Shown here one piece after another: positions 1 to 9,479 of a DNA stretch of 64,000 nucleotides. Location: positions 434,001 to 498,000 of the forward strand of contig NZ_CP115607.1 in assembly GCF_027797205.1 (NCBI RefSeq). The letters are read 5' to 3'. A program made the translations under genes and the position numbers. The stretch is from Campylobacter sp. VBCF_01 NA2 (GTDB lineage Bacteria; Campylobacterota; Campylobacteria; Campylobacterales; Campylobacteraceae). Below the pieces are notes generated by a model. It made no database searches. It was given only the letters and a program-made list of their open reading frames with translations, and had not been told where the DNA came from. The stretch's first letter is position 1. Every line of letters starts with the position of its first letter.

Positions 1-797
1 AGGTTTTGAAATTTAGGCTGTTTGGGTGCGAGTTTATCGCCACGAAAAATGATTTTTTATGCGTGCTTTTATATCACCGAAATGTCGTGGAAATCGAGGC
101 AAATTTGGCAAATTTAGCCAGAAATTTAGGGCTAAATTTAATCGCTAGATCGCGCGGGAAAAAGCTCATTTTTGGCAGGGAAAATTTAGAAGACGAGTTT
201 GAAATAAAGGGACAAGCTTATCGCTACACTTTCGAAGCTACGGCGTTTTCGCAGCCAAACAGAGGCGTTAATGAAAAGATGATTTCGTGGGTGTTAGGCG
301 CAGTGGGCGATGAGAAAACGCCTAAAAAAGATTTGCTTGAAATGTATTGCGGACATGGGAATTTCACAATCCCGCTAAGTGCTAAATTTCGCCAAATTTT
401 GGCAAATGAAATTAGCAAAAATAGCATAAAAAACGCACTTTTAAACGCGCAAAAAAACGGCGCCAAAAACATAAAATTTGTGCGCCTAAGCGCAGATGAG
501 CTAATGAGCGCATTTGCTAGGAAGCGCGAATTTACCCGCTTAGAGGGGGTGGATTTGCAAGGCTATGAAATCTCGCATATTTTGGTAGATCCACCGCGCG
601 CAGGGCTTGAAGCAAGCGTGCTAAATTTCATCAAAGATTACAAAAACATAATCTACATTTCGTGCAATCCGCAAAGTTTAAAGCAAAATTTAAGCGCACT
701 TTGCAAAACGCATAAGTTGGAGAAATTTGCGATTTTCGATCAGTTCGCGCACACTAATCATGTCGAGTGTGGCGTGATTTTAAAGGCGTTAGCGTGA
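1..797 (+). CDS. trmA: tRNA (uracil-5-)-methyltransferase TrmA, 5' end cut by window
   Basis: The reading frame is open to the left edge, so the N-terminal part is missing: about 265 residues are present, against about 360 for full TrmA. The SAM-binding motif [11 protein letters not shown] is seen near the middle. It is followed by DPPRAG and the catalytic cysteine loop ISCNPQSL, the signature of the RNA m5U methyltransferase family. The E..HTNHVE segment near the C-terminus is also typical. The enzyme forms m5U54 in the T-loop of tRNA. Its stop overlaps the start of the next gene in GTGA, implying translational coupling. The TTG at 6 is only an internal codon. Confidence 0.93.
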   Translation, partial: VLKFRLFGCEFIATKNDFLCVLLYHRNVVEIEANLANLARNLGLNLIARSRGKKLIFGRENLEDEFEIKGQAYRYTFEATAFSQPNRGVNEKMISWVLGAVGDEKTPKKDLLEMYCGHGNFTIPLSAKFRQILANEISKNSIKNALLNAQKNGAKNIKFVRLSADELMSAFARKREFTRLEGVDLQGYEISHILVDPPRAGLEASVLNFIKDYKNIIYISCNPQSLKQNLSALCKTHKLEKFAIFDQFAHTNHVECGVILKALA

Positions 798-1183
798 TAA
801 GTGAAATTTTACAAAATGCCAAAAATATCGCTATCGTGGGGCTTAGCCCAAATCAGAGCAAGCCAAGCAACCGCGTGGGGCAGTATTTAGCCGCGCAAAA
901 TTTTAAAATTTTTCCGATTTATCCTAGATTTGATGAAATTTTAGGCAGAAAGGTTTATAGAAATTTAAAAGAAATAAATGATAAAATCGACATTGTCGTT
1001 ATGTTTCGAAAAGGCGAGTTCGCAAATGCGCTTTTTAGCGATGTTTTGGCGTGTAAAGCCAAAATGCTTTGGTTGCAAGTTGGCATTTTTAACGACAGCG
1101 TGGCTTTTCTCGCGCAAAAAAATGGAGTAAATTTTATCCAAAACAAGTGCATAATGATAGAGCATAAAAATTTGAAAGGCTAA
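794..1183 (+). CDS. CoA-binding (Rossmann) domain protein, YccU type
   Basis: A protein of 129 residues from a GTG start that overlaps the trmA stop (GTGA). An upstream in-frame GTG at 767 would lie inside trmA and is less likely. The N-terminus holds a nucleotide-binding fold ([18 protein letters not shown]), followed by [13 protein letters not shown] and a late WLQVGIFND segment. This is the pattern of the small CoA-binding family typified by YccU/YneT. These proteins are single-domain and cytoplasmic, and their role is unsettled. Two bases separate it from ilvA. Confidence 0.85.
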   Translation: MISEILQNAKNIAIVGLSPNQSKPSNRVGQYLAAQNFKIFPIYPRFDEILGRKVYRNLKEINDKIDIVVMFRKGEFANALFSDVLACKAKMLWLQVGIFNDSVAFLAQKNGVNFIQNKCIMIEHKNLKG

Positions 1184-1185
1184 AA

Positions 1186-2397
1186 ATGGTAGATTTAAAT
1201 AAAATAGTTCAAGCAAAACGCACAATAGCGGCTTTTGTGCATAAAACACCCTTTGCTTTCGCACCAAAGTTAAGCGAAATTTATGGGGCGCAAATTTATC
1301 TAAAAAATGAGAATTTACAACGCACAGGTGCGTATAAAATTCGTGGCGCATACAACAAAATCGCTCATCTTAGCGAAGATGAAAAGAGCCGTGGCGTAAT
1401 CGCAGCGAGTGCAGGCAACCATGCGCAAGGCGTGGCTATGAGTGCGCAAAAATTTGGCGTGCGCGCCGTAATCGTCATGCCAGAAGCAACTCCGCTTTTA
1501 AAGGTCAGTGGCACCAAGGCTTTGGGGGCTGAGATTATCCTAAAAGGCGATAATTTCGACGAGGCTTACGCTTATGCGCTCGAATACGCCAAGGAAAACA
1601 ACCTTACCTTTGTCCATCCTTTCGATGATGAGCTAGTCCAAGCAGGACAGGGCACAATCGCGCTTGAAATGCTAGAAGATGTCGCGGATCTCGACTATAT
1701 CATAGCGCCTGTGGGCGGTGGCGGACTAATCAGTGGCGTGGCAAGCTGTGCTAAACAAATCAATCCTGATATAAAAATCATCGCTGTTGGTGCAAAGGGC
1801 GCGCCTGCTATGCACGATAGCTTCGTAGCCAAAAAGGCGATAAACTCTCAGAGTGTGCGCACTATCGCCGATGGTATCGCGGTGCGTGATACTAGCGAAA
1901 TCACGCTAAAACATATTTTAGAAAGCGTCGATGAGTTCGTCCAAGTCGATGATGAGGAGGTCGCAAGCGCGATTTTGTATCTGCTAGAAAATCAAAAAAT
2001 CATCGTCGAGGGCGCAGGAGCTGTGGGCGTGGCTGCGCTGATAAATCATAAATTTAGCTTTGAAGAAGGCGCTAAAATCGGCATTATTTTAAGTGGTGGA
2101 AATATCGATGTGCAGATGCTAAACATCATCATCGAAAAAGGTCTTATCAAATCTCACCGCAAAATGACGATAAATGTCACGCTCGTGGATAAACCAGGCT
2201 CGCTAACCAAGCTTACAAATGTTTTGCGTGATGCGAACGCAAACATCGTCAAAATCGACTATGATCGCTTCTCGACCGAGATCGAATACGGCGATGCGCA
2301 AATTACAATCACGCTAGAAACCAAGGGCAAGGCGCACCAAGAGGAGATTGCGTGGGCGTTAAAAAGCGCAGGATATGATTTCAAAGAGCTGTTTTAG
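1186..2397 (+). CDS. ilvA: Threonine ammonia-lyase (threonine dehydratase) with C-terminal ACT domain
   Basis: A 403-residue PLP enzyme that deaminates threonine to 2-oxobutyrate, the first step toward isoleucine. The PLP lysine is K51 in the context TGAYKIRGAYNKI. The phosphate-binding glycine loop PVGGGGLISG lies around residues 173-182. The last 80 residues (TINVTLVDKPGSLTKLTNVL onward) form one ACT-like regulatory domain, as in the shorter IlvA/TdcB-like forms. The start ATG follows an AAAGG ribosome site that overlaps the end of the CoA-binding gene. It is probably cotranscribed with the two upstream genes. Confidence 0.93.
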   Translation: MVDLNKIVQAKRTIAAFVHKTPFAFAPKLSEIYGAQIYLKNENLQRTGAYKIRGAYNKIAHLSEDEKSRGVIAASAGNHAQGVAMSAQKFGVRAVIVMPEATPLLKVSGTKALGAEIILKGDNFDEAYAYALEYAKENNLTFVHPFDDELVQAGQGTIALEMLEDVADLDYIIAPVGGGGLISGVASCAKQINPDIKIIAVGAKGAPAMHDSFVAKKAINSQSVRTIADGIAVRDTSEITLKHILESVDEFVQVDDEEVASAILYLLENQKIIVEGAGAVGVAALINHKFSFEEGAKIGIILSGGNIDVQMLNIIIEKGLIKSHRKMTINVTLVDKPGSLTKLTNVLRDANANIVKIDYDRFSTEIEYGDAQITITLETKGKAHQEEIAWALKSAGYDFKELF

Positions 2398-2419
2398 GCG
2401 AAATTTGAAAGGATAAAAT

Positions 2420-3136
2420 TTGGAAAATTTGGCTTTTATCTTAAATTTTTTAATTTTTGTGATTTTGGTTTATATGTTTTTGCGTATGAAAAAATCTGGC
2501 GCAAATGCCCCTAAAACGGAGATTAGCACGGATATTACGCGCCTAAAAAGCATAGGCGAGCTAAGCGTGTTTAAAATTTATTCCAAAGAGATTGTTACGC
2601 GCAAAGAAAATGTCGCTGACGGCTTCCTTGGCTCACTAGTTTCGCCACTGATGACGAAAAAACAGATTGCGATTATTTTTGAGTTTGAGATAGATTTCGT
2701 CTATGACCTGCTAAGTCCTGAATTTAGCATAATTCCGCGTGGCGAGGACAAATACGAGATCAAAATGCCACCTTGCAAATACAAATATTCGATTAAGGAT
2801 ATGAAAATTTACGACGAGCAAAATTCCAAACTTTTGCCGTTTTTGCTGCCTGATTCGCTAAATGGTATTTTTGGGTCAAGCTTTGATGAGAGCGATAAAA
2901 ACCGCCTAATCGACGACGCGAAAAACGAGGTTAAGGCACTCTCGCTTAAAATCATAAACGATTTAGGGGGCAAAATCCACAAATCCGCAACCGACACACT
3001 TGAAACCATAGCAAAAAGTTTTGGCGCCAAAGAAATCGGCTTTGTCTTCCAAGACAAGGCATTAGAGACAATCGATATCAATCCAAGCGATATTTCTATC
3101 GCAAGCTCGCTAAAATCGCAAATCGAAGAGAAATAA
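2420..3136 (+). CDS. Membrane-anchored DUF4230-like protein
   Basis: A 238-residue protein with a single N-terminal membrane segment (about residues 4-22) and a soluble domain. The start is TTG, six bases after an AAAGGA ribosome site at 2408-2413. The soluble part (ELSVFKIYSKEIVTRKE, then KQIAIIFEFEIDFVYDL) resembles the DUF4230 family. The C-terminal third is helical and charged. No catalytic motif is visible and the function is unknown. It lies 22 bases after ilvA and 9 bases before another unknown gene, so it may be part of the same transcript. Confidence 0.75.
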   Translation: MENLAFILNFLIFVILVYMFLRMKKSGANAPKTEISTDITRLKSIGELSVFKIYSKEIVTRKENVADGFLGSLVSPLMTKKQIAIIFEFEIDFVYDLLSPEFSIIPRGEDKYEIKMPPCKYKYSIKDMKIYDEQNSKLLPFLLPDSLNGIFGSSFDESDKNRLIDDAKNEVKALSLKIINDLGGKIHKSATDTLETIAKSFGAKEIGFVFQDKALETIDINPSDISIASSLKSQIEEK

Positions 3137-3145
3137 GGGCGAGCG

Positions 3146-3601
3146 TTGCAGGCTTACGAGGCGCTGTTTAAGCTGTATTTTTCGTATTATACGAGCTTTA
3201 AGCGCAAAATTTACGCTAAATTCGAGCGATTTATCACTCCGATTCGCCTAAGCAGGGAGAAAAAACGGCTCAAAGCCAAGGGCTATTTCGTGCCAGATGA
3301 GCTTTGGGCGGGCTTTTTTGGCGAATTTAGCTTTTGTAAATGCTTTATCATAAAAAAAATCCTTTTTCCGAATTTTTACGCTATCAAAAACAGCTCCAAA
3401 TGGCAGATACAAAACGCGCAAATCGCCTTTAAAATCGGGGTTTTTGCATACGATGAGATAGCGTGGATTTTCATACCACAAAGCTACGATAAAATGAAAA
3501 AAAATGATTTGGAAATGGTGTTAGATTTGCTAGCAAAATTTCCGCAAATTCGCTACGAAAAACTAGAAGAGGGCATTAAAATTTTCGGATATGAATTTTA
3601 G
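3146..3601 (+). CDS. Conserved hypothetical protein, 151 aa
   Basis: The TTG start is preceded by AAGGGCG. The protein is basic and aromatic-rich, with no signal peptide or clear membrane helix. It has a short conserved-looking ELWAGFFGEFSFCKCF stretch and ends in EGIKIFGYEF. I do not recognise the family. Base usage (many GCG and AAATTT) matches the surrounding host genes, so it is probably a native gene. It ends one base before the convergent DUF3108 gene. Confidence 0.6.
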   Translation: MQAYEALFKLYFSYYTSFKRKIYAKFERFITPIRLSREKKRLKAKGYFVPDELWAGFFGEFSFCKCFIIKKILFPNFYAIKNSSKWQIQNAQIAFKIGVFAYDEIAWIFIPQSYDKMKKNDLEMVLDLLAKFPQIRYEKLEEGIKIFGYEF

Positions 3602-3602
3602 G

Positions 3603-4343
3603 CTAAAATTTGGCCTCAGTTAGCTTAGCATGGATATCGCCGAAAAACAAAACATCTTTTAAAATCACATTTTCTGCGATTTCTTGGCGATTTAGCGAGA
3701 GGTAGAGTTCGCCCTTTTTGCTAGAAAAAATCTTTTGATTTATAAAAACGATAAATGGGTTCGAGCTCGTCTGCAAGGCGTTTTGGATAGCTTTGGCGTG
3801 TTTGCCACGCGGGATTTGCACATCTATGCGCCCGGTTTCATTTTTGGCTCCGGCTGCGGTTAGGAAAAACATATCGCCTTTGTGCGGAATTTTGCCGAAA
3901 TTAAAAAACACGCTTAGCAGGTCGTTTGTCGCAAAATATGGCAAAATTTTGTCGCTACTAGGGCGCAAATCGCCGTTTTCGCCCTTAAATTTCTGCTCTC
4001 TAATGCGTTTGTTGTTGTAATCAAATGTGAAAATTTGGCGCGTGTTTATGGTTTTTTTGCCTTTTTTGCGCTCGACTTCGTGGCGGTAAATTTTGGGTTT
4101 TAAAATCTCGCCCACAACGCTTCCTTTGGAGTAAAATTTCTCCCTTCTATCCCCGCTTAGCGAGCCAGCGATCCCATAAGCCCTCGCATTTAGCGTGATT
4201 TCGTAGGTTTTGGCGGTTTTGACTAATTTAGCATCAGCATGCCCCACGACGCCAAAAACGCCGTAAGAAATATCGTAGTGCGCCTCGATAGTCTCGCCAA
4301 ATACTGCGCCGAAAAAGAAAAAAAGAAATGCTAAAACTCTCAT
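3603..4343 (-). CDS. Secreted DUF3108-family protein
   Basis: A 246-residue protein with a cleavable-looking signal peptide ([16 protein letters not shown], then ETIEA). The mature part has the beta-rich DUF3108 pattern: [17 protein letters not shown] near the start, [14 protein letters not shown] in the middle, [14 protein letters not shown] later. Proteins of this family are exported and predicted to be periplasmic or envelope-located, with unknown role. The ATG overlaps the pyrF stop (ATGA), so it is the last gene of ribH-nusB-pyrF. The signal-peptide DNA carries one copy of the AATACTGCGCCGAAA short repeat described elsewhere. Confidence 0.8.
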   Translation of the reverse strand: MRVLAFLFFFFGAVFGETIEAHYDISYGVFGVVGHADAKLVKTAKTYEITLNARAYGIAGSLSGDRREKFYSKGSVVGEILKPKIYRHEVERKKGKKTINTRQIFTFDYNNKRIREQKFKGENGDLRPSSDKILPYFATNDLLSVFFNFGKIPHKGDMFFLTAAGAKNETGRIDVQIPRGKHAKAIQNALQTSSNPFIVFINQKIFSSKKGELYLSLNRQEIAENVILKDVLFFGDIHAKLTEAKF

Positions 4344-5026
4344 AAGCTAGCCAAAATTTGATTTACGATTTGCTCTGGATTATGCGCTTGATAAATCGGG
4401 CGACCGACCACGATAAAATCGGCGTTTGCGCTTTTAGCGTCGTTTAAATTTGCCACGCGCGCTTGATCGTTTGCACTCTCGCCAAAAGGTCGCACGCCAG
4501 GGCAAAGTGTGATAAATTCGTCGTTTGTGGCATTTTTAATCGCGTTTGATTCAAAAACCGAGCAGACCATGCCATCTAGCCCGCACTCATGCGCAAAACG
4601 CGAAAATTTCACCACGCTTGGCGCAATTTCATCATTGTAAATTTCGCCAAATTCGCTCTCGTTAAAGCTTGTCAGAGCCGATACGCCAAGCACGAGCGGG
4701 CGGGTATTTAGTGCGCCTAAGCGGTTCATAACCTCGCTCATAGCGCGCTTTCCAGCGCTTGCGTGCAAGTTTATCATATCTACGCCAAGACCTGCTACGA
4801 CCTGCGCGGCGTCAGCCATGGTGTTTGGGATATCGTAAAATTTAAGATCTAAGAAAATTTTAAAATTTGCAATTTTTTTGAGTTCTTCGATAAATTTCGC
4901 TCCGTCTCGCAGATACGAGCGCAGGCCGACTTTGAGCCAAATTTGATTCCCAAATTGCGCTAAATTCGCACTCAAAGCTAAATTTTGCTCTTTGCTAGCC
5001 ATATCTAAGGCTACGCAAAGCTTCAT
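4340..5026 (-). CDS. pyrF: Orotidine 5'-phosphate decarboxylase
   Basis: A 228-residue TIM-barrel enzyme that makes UMP from OMP, the last step of pyrimidine synthesis. The active-site array is D60-L-K62-F-Y-D65 ([10 protein letters not shown]). The phosphate-binding end (CPGVRP, then [10 protein letters not shown]) is intact. The ATG overlaps the nusB stop by 4 bases, and its own stop overlaps the DUF3108 start, so the genes are translationally coupled. Confidence 0.97.
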   Translation of the reverse strand: MKLCVALDMASKEQNLALSANLAQFGNQIWLKVGLRSYLRDGAKFIEELKKIANFKIFLDLKFYDIPNTMADAAQVVAGLGVDMINLHASAGKRAMSEVMNRLGALNTRPLVLGVSALTSFNESEFGEIYNDEIAPSVVKFSRFAHECGLDGMVCSVFESNAIKNATNDEFITLCPGVRPFGESANDQARVANLNDAKSANADFIVVGRPIYQAHNPEQIVNQILASL

Positions 5027-5412
5027 TTTACGACCTTAATAGCGTCTAAAACGCCGTTTATTAGCTTTGAGGACGCGCCAAGCTCCTTGGCTGCGGTTAC
5101 GGCTTCGTTTATGATGATACCAGCGTCTGTATCACTGAAACGCAACTCATACGCGCCAAGTCGCAAAATAGCGCGCTCAACCGCCGAAATTTCGTGTAGT
5201 TTAAATTCCTTCAAATACTCGTTTAAAAGCGCGTCAATTGTCTCTGTATTATCGCGCACGCTGTGAAGCAGGCCTAGCGTCCAGTTTCTCTGCTCGTTTC
5301 TAATCTTTTTTTCTTCTAAATACTCGTTTTCAAACTCAGGCTTTTCTTCGTTCATATCTTTTGCGTAAAGTAGCGAAATCACCGCCAATCGCGCTTGGTG
5401 TCTTGTTGCCAT
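5023..5412 (-). CDS. nusB: Transcription antitermination factor NusB
   Basis: A 129-residue all-helical protein with the family features [17 protein letters not shown] at the start, [12 protein letters not shown] in the middle and [12 protein letters not shown] near the end. NusB, with NusE (S10), binds boxA RNA and supports rRNA antitermination. It sits 2 bases after ribH and overlaps pyrF. The ribH-nusB pairing is common in bacteria. Confidence 0.96.
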   Translation of the reverse strand: MATRHQARLAVISLLYAKDMNEEKPEFENEYLEEKKIRNEQRNWTLGLLHSVRDNTETIDALLNEYLKEFKLHEISAVERAILRLGAYELRFSDTDAGIIINEAVTAAKELGASSKLINGVLDAIKVVK

Positions 5413-5414
5413 GA

Positions 5415-5885
5415 TTACGCCTTTATTTCGCGAAATAAGCTTAGCATTTCGATTACGCCTGTCATCGCTTCAAAGCCCTTGTTGCCGGCTTTTGAGCCTG
5501 CGCGCTCAATCGCTTGCTCGATAGTATCTGTGGTAAGCACGCCAAAGGTAACTGGCGCGCCGTGGCGAAGCATGGTGTTTGCGATACCCTTGCTGACCTC
5601 TGCGCTGACATAGTCAAAATGCGGTGTGCTGCCTCTGATGACTGCGCCTACGCAGACGACGGCGTCGTATTTTTTCGATAAAAGTGCCTTTTCTAGGGCG
5701 AGCGGGATTTCAAATGCGCCAGGGACTAGCATTAGGCTTAAATTTTCCTCTTTGCCGCCATGTCGCAAAAATGCGTCGTGAGCGCCTTCGACTAGGCGAT
5801 CTGTGATGATGTGGTTAAATCTGGCGTTGATGATTAGGATTTTTTCATCGCCGTTTAGGGTCAAATTTCCTTCAATAATGTTCAT
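5415..5885 (-). CDS. ribH: 6,7-dimethyl-8-ribityllumazine synthase
   Basis: A 156-residue enzyme for the penultimate step of riboflavin synthesis. I chose the ATG at 5885 ([10 protein letters not shown]) because AAAGGATATAAA precedes it; an upstream ATG at 5906 lacks such a site. The substrate-binding [12 protein letters not shown] and the [14 protein letters not shown] loop (phosphate-binding G85-S86-T87, catalytic-type H89) are intact. It is the first gene of a minus-strand operon with nusB, pyrF and a DUF3108 gene. Confidence 0.96.
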   Translation of the reverse strand: MNIIEGNLTLNGDEKILIINARFNHIITDRLVEGAHDAFLRHGGKEENLSLMLVPGAFEIPLALEKALLSKKYDAVVCVGAVIRGSTPHFDYVSAEVSKGIANTMLRHGAPVTFGVLTTDTIEQAIERAGSKAGNKGFEAMTGVIEMLSLFREIKA

Positions 5886-6035
5886 TTTATATCCTTTAAA
5901 TTTCAAAATTCGCTAAGTTTAGCCAAATTAGGCAAAATTTTTAATAAATTTATAAATTTCAATTAAAGGATAAAATTTATCTTTTGTTTAAGAGAGTTTT
6001 GTATCATAGAGGATAATTTTTTTAAAGGAGAGAAT

Positions 6036-6659
6036 ATGTTTAAACTTAGAAATTTACCTTTCGAGGCAGAGAAAAACGCCGTAGTAAGCGCAAAAACCTG
6101 TGAGTATCACCACGGCAAACACCACGCAACTTATGTGGCAAATTTAAATAAAATGACCGAAAGTGGCGAGTTTGCGGGCAAGGGGCTTTATGATATCGTA
6201 ATGAACGCTACTGGCGGGGTTTTTAACAACGCGGCGCAGGTGTATAACCACGACTTTTATTGGGATTGTATCGCAAAAGTTAGCAAGCCAAGCGAGGCGC
6301 TAAAATCGGCATTGGCTGAAAATTTCGCTGATTTTAAAGCTGAGTTTATCGCGGCAGCGACGGCTCACTTTGGCTCTGGCTGGGTGTGGCTAGTGTGCGA
6401 TCCAGCTACTAAAAAGCTTTCGATTGTCGCTACGAAAAACGCCGATACACCTGCGCGCGACGGGCTTGTGCCGCTTCTAGTAGTCGATGTGTGGGAGCAC
6501 GCATACTATATCGATGTTTGCAACGCGCGCCCAGCGTATTTGGAGAAATTTTATGCTGGAATCAATTGGGAGTTCGTATCAAGTGCCTACGAGTGGGCTC
6601 TGAAAGAGGGTATGGGCTCGGTGAAATTCTACATAGATGAGCTTCACGGCAACGACTGA
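6036..6659 (+). CDS. sodB: Superoxide dismutase (Fe type)
   Basis: A 207-residue Fe/Mn-superoxide dismutase converting superoxide to O2 and H2O2. The four metal ligands are visible: H25 (CEYHHGKHH), H72 (NHDFYW), D151 and H155 (DVWEHAYYID). AAAGGAGAG sits directly before the ATG. The iron form is inferred from GGVFNNAAQVYNHDFYW and from Campylobacter normally having SodB. A Y replaces the more usual W in the QVWNH context. It is monocistronic, divergent from ribH and convergent with trpF. Confidence 0.95.
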   Translation: MFKLRNLPFEAEKNAVVSAKTCEYHHGKHHATYVANLNKMTESGEFAGKGLYDIVMNATGGVFNNAAQVYNHDFYWDCIAKVSKPSEALKSALAENFADFKAEFIAAATAHFGSGWVWLVCDPATKKLSIVATKNADTPARDGLVPLLVVDVWEHAYYIDVCNARPAYLEKFYAGINWEFVSSAYEWALKEGMGSVKFYIDELHGND

Positions 6660-6679
6660 TTTTGATTTCGCTTCTTATT

Positions 6680-6704
6680 TTGCGCGTGGATTTACTGCGC
6701 GCAA
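6680..6704. terminator. Hairpin between sodB and trpF
   Basis: TTGCGCG (6680-6686) can pair with CGCGCAA (6698-6704) across an 11-base loop. It is followed on the + strand by ATCTTTAAAATTT. The trpF stop codon lies in the loop. It probably ends sodB transcription; the T-run is weak. Confidence 0.5.
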
Positions 6705-7324
6705 ATCTTTAAAATTTCCATTATTTTTGCTGGGTTTTTTATGCCATTTTCGTTTTCTGCTTTGCTATTGATATCGAGGCAAAATGGCTTTATTTTTAGG
6801 GCGTTTGCGAGGTTTTGCGCGCCGATACCGCCAGCTAGGATAAATGGAATTTGCAGATTTTTTAGCATTTTCCACTCGAAGCTTTCGCCGTTTCCGCCCA
6901 TTTTTTCGCCTTTGTAATCAAACAAAATTTTATCATAGTTTAAATTTTTTAAATCCCCAATTTCATCTTTCACACGCACGACCTGCCACGCTTCGACACC
7001 CAAATTTGCAAGATTTTGCTTTAAATTTAGCGAAATTTCTTTATAAATTTGAGCCACATTTAAATTTGCAAATTTGCAAATTTGCAAAATCTCATCATCG
7101 CTCGTATCGGTAAAAACGCCGACACTTTTTCGCCCAAATTTATGCACTAAATTTGAAATTTCTTTTGCTATTTCGGGCGTTACTTTTCGCGGACTTTGGG
7201 CAAAAATTAAACCTAAAAAATCCACTCTAACGCCGCTGTATTCGCACTCTAAAACGCTTTTTGCTTCGGCTAAATTTTTAATCCCGCAAATTTTGATTTT
7301 TGTTCTTGCAACGCCCATTTTCAC
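6692..7324 (-). CDS. trpF: Phosphoribosylanthranilate isomerase
   Basis: About 208-210 residues, a TIM-barrel enzyme of tryptophan synthesis. Typical motifs are KICGIKNL at the start, DFLGLIFAQSPRKV, VGVFTD, and PFILAGGIGAQNL and CLDINSKAE near the end. Translation may start at the GTG at 7324, which overlaps the stop of the adenine methylase gene (GTGA), or at the ATG two codons later. It is separated from trpE-trpGD, so the trp genes are dispersed here, and it shares a transcript with a DNA methylase. Confidence 0.93.
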   Translation of the reverse strand: MKMGVARTKIKICGIKNLAEAKSVLECEYSGVRVDFLGLIFAQSPRKVTPEIAKEISNLVHKFGRKSVGVFTDTSDDEILQICKFANLNVAQIYKEISLNLKQNLANLGVEAWQVVRVKDEIGDLKNLNYDKILFDYKGEKMGGNGESFEWKMLKNLQIPFILAGGIGAQNLANALKIKPFCLDINSKAENENGIKNPAKIMEILKICAQ

Positions 7325-8424
7325 GCCTTTTTGACGATATACAGATACTCGGTTACATGCAAATTTCGGTTTCGCAAGTTCCTTGAAGCACGATACGCAG
7401 GGTATTTTATCTCGATTTTTCCCACTTTACCGATGAGAGCAAGATTTTTTAAAAACTCATCTTCGCTGATGAAGCCTTCTGAATTAAACGAGATTATCAA
7501 ATATTTTGCCCTAAATTCAGCCAAAAGCGTGAAAAATTCATCTGCGGCACGAGATTTTTTGTTGTAATTCGAGCGGTTCCAGCCGTTTGGGATACCGCTA
7601 ACTTCGCTTAAATCCCCTAAATTTGGTGCTTTAAAATCAGCGATTAAATTTAGCATAAAATAATTCGAACCATAAGGGTGCTGGTTATACGGCGGGTCAA
7701 AATACGCTATATCCACGCTTGGAGCTAGTTTGCTAAACTCGTAAGCATCACTCTGAAAAACCTGAAAATCGCTTGTGAAATTTGAAAAAACCGGCATTGG
7801 AAGTGAAATCTCGCCCAAAATGCGAGATAGCGCATTTTCGCCACTTCCGCCGAACTTCCCCACGCCGTTTTTGTCCTTGTAAAAGCCCTTAAAAACGCCG
7901 CCTGTGTTTGAGTGGATACTAGCTTCGCTTAGAAGCGGAGCGATGAAGTATTTTTGAAATTGCTCAGGAATTTTCGATATGGCTTTACGCAAACCACCCA
8001 AAATAAGGGCGTTTTGGCGTGAGTAAAAAACCCTTTCGCCTTTTTTGATTTTTTCATCGTCTTTTGGGGCGTAAAGTTCGCTGATAAAGCTCTCGCACGG
8101 CTTAAAATTCGCTAAAATTTCGGCATGAAATTTAGCTAAATTTGCTCTTAACTGGGGCGTTAAATTCTCCAAATAGCACGAATTTATGATGAAAGAGTAT
8201 TTTTCCAAATCATTTGCCAAAACCAAATTTGAGTGCGCTTTGGCAAATCTCGCCACCACGCCACTGCCGCTAAAAACATCGGCAAAAGCGATTTTTTCAG
8301 CTCCCAAATTTGCCTTAATGTCCGTTATAACGCCATTTATCGCCCCCAAAAGCGAGCGTTTGTTTCCCAAATAGCTAATAAGCTGTTCGCCCAGATAGCT
8401 TTCGTTTTCTTTTAAATTTGCCAT
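7321..8424 (-). CDS. D12-class DNA N6-adenine methyltransferase
   Basis: A 367-residue methylase with the alpha-class motif order. The FxGxG SAM motif (FADVFSGSGVVARF) is near residue 50 and the catalytic DPPY (AYFDPPYNQHPYG) near residue 240. The N-terminal SYLGNKRSLL is typical of the D12 family. The C-terminus shows RNRNLHVTEYLYIV. There is no obvious partner nuclease in its own operon; it is cotranscribed with trpF, so it looks like a solitary or regulatory methylase. Base use resembles the host genes, unlike the divergent restriction-modification genes next door. Target sequence unknown. Confidence 0.88.
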   Translation of the reverse strand: MANLKENESYLGEQLISYLGNKRSLLGAINGVITDIKANLGAEKIAFADVFSGSGVVARFAKAHSNLVLANDLEKYSFIINSCYLENLTPQLRANLAKFHAEILANFKPCESFISELYAPKDDEKIKKGERVFYSRQNALILGGLRKAISKIPEQFQKYFIAPLLSEASIHSNTGGVFKGFYKDKNGVGKFGGSGENALSRILGEISLPMPVFSNFTSDFQVFQSDAYEFSKLAPSVDIAYFDPPYNQHPYGSNYFMLNLIADFKAPNLGDLSEVSGIPNGWNRSNYNKKSRAADEFFTLLAEFRAKYLIISFNSEGFISEDEFLKNLALIGKVGKIEIKYPAYRASRNLRNRNLHVTEYLYIVKKA

Positions 8425-8639
8425 AAATGCTTACTTTAATATATTATAAATTTGCTTGAAATTATACATTATTAGGACTTTTAACGATATTAAAAATAGA
8501 AATTTATATATTTACAAAGTAAAATTTGCTAAAATTTTGCGTTTTTAAAAAGGAGTTTTTGCGATAAAAAGCGAGTTGTTGTCAAATTTAAAAGCAAAAT
8601 TCAAATAAAAACATAAAATTCACTACTTTGGTTTTTGGT
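8425..8639. other. AT-rich gap with an empty ribosome site
   Basis: A divergent intergenic region. It holds a strong ribosome-binding sequence (AAAAAGGAG, 8547-8555) that is followed by only a short open frame from an ATA codon at 8564 to TAA at 8606 (14 codons, reading IKSELLSNLKAKFK). This may be the stub of a gene lost when the downstream restriction-modification genes were inserted. Confidence 0.35.
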
Positions 8640-9479
8640 ATGAAAGATTTTTTAAATCAAGTTTTTTATAAATCATCGGAAAAAATGTCTGAAATTCCAG
8701 ATTGTTGCGTGGATTTGATTATTACAAGTCCGCCGTATTTTAATATAAAAGATTATTCAAAAAACGGCTACCAAAACGAAATTCACTCTAAAAGCAACAT
8801 TGCTGATTTGGGAAATTTAAAAAGCTATGATGATTATATAAAAGGGCTTTTAAAGGTTTGGAAAGAGTGTTTTAGGGTGCTTAAACCAAACGGAAAACTT
8901 TGCATAAATGTCCCTTTAATGCCTATGCTTAAAAAAGATTTAACTACACATTATAATCGCCATATTTTCGATTTACAAAGCGATATTCAGCACAGCATTT
9001 TACACAATACTAAATTCTTTCTTTTAGATTTATACATTTGGAATAGAACAAATACAAGTAAGAATTTAATGTTTGGAAGCTATCCGTATCCTAGAAATTT
9101 TTACGCTCAAAATACAAGCGAATTTATTACTATTTTTGTAAAAGACGGAAAATCTACTTTTGTAAGACCTGAAATTAAAGAACAAAGCAAACTAGCACAA
9201 CAAGAGTGGGTTGAATTTACAAAGCAAATTTGGAATATTCCTATTCCAAATAAAAACGATATTGCTTTCGGCAAACACCCAGCGATTATGCCAGAACAAA
9301 TTCCTTATCGCCTAATTAAGCTTTATTCTTGCGTTGAAGATATAATTTTAGACCCATTTACTGGGAGCGGAACTACTCTAAAAGTCGCAAAAGAGCTGAA
9401 TAGAAATTTTGTCGGTTACGAACTTTATGAATATTACAAAGATATAATAAGCGAGAAATTAAACTATGCAAACAAATAA
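8640..9479 (+). CDS. DNA methyltransferase of a type II system, probable N4-cytosine (M2.MboII-like)
   Basis: About 279 residues from the ATG at 8640 (MKDFLNQVFYKSS); a TTG four codons upstream is an alternative. It is a beta-class methylase: the catalytic TSPPYFNIKDY comes first (near residue 30) and the SAM motif DPFTGSGTTLKVAKELNRNF is near the C-terminus. The TSPPY form is commonest in N4-cytosine enzymes, which would fit a two-methylase system protecting the two strands of an asymmetric site. Its stop overlaps the next methylase by 14 bases. It is more AT-rich than flanking host genes. Confidence 0.85.
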   Translation: MKDFLNQVFYKSSEKMSEIPDCCVDLIITSPPYFNIKDYSKNGYQNEIHSKSNIADLGNLKSYDDYIKGLLKVWKECFRVLKPNGKLCINVPLMPMLKKDLTTHYNRHIFDLQSDIQHSILHNTKFFLLDLYIWNRTNTSKNLMFGSYPYPRNFYAQNTSEFITIFVKDGKSTFVRPEIKEQSKLAQQEWVEFTKQIWNIPIPNKNDIAFGKHPAIMPEQIPYRLIKLYSCVEDIILDPFTGSGTTLKVAKELNRNFVGYELYEYYKDIISEKLNYANK

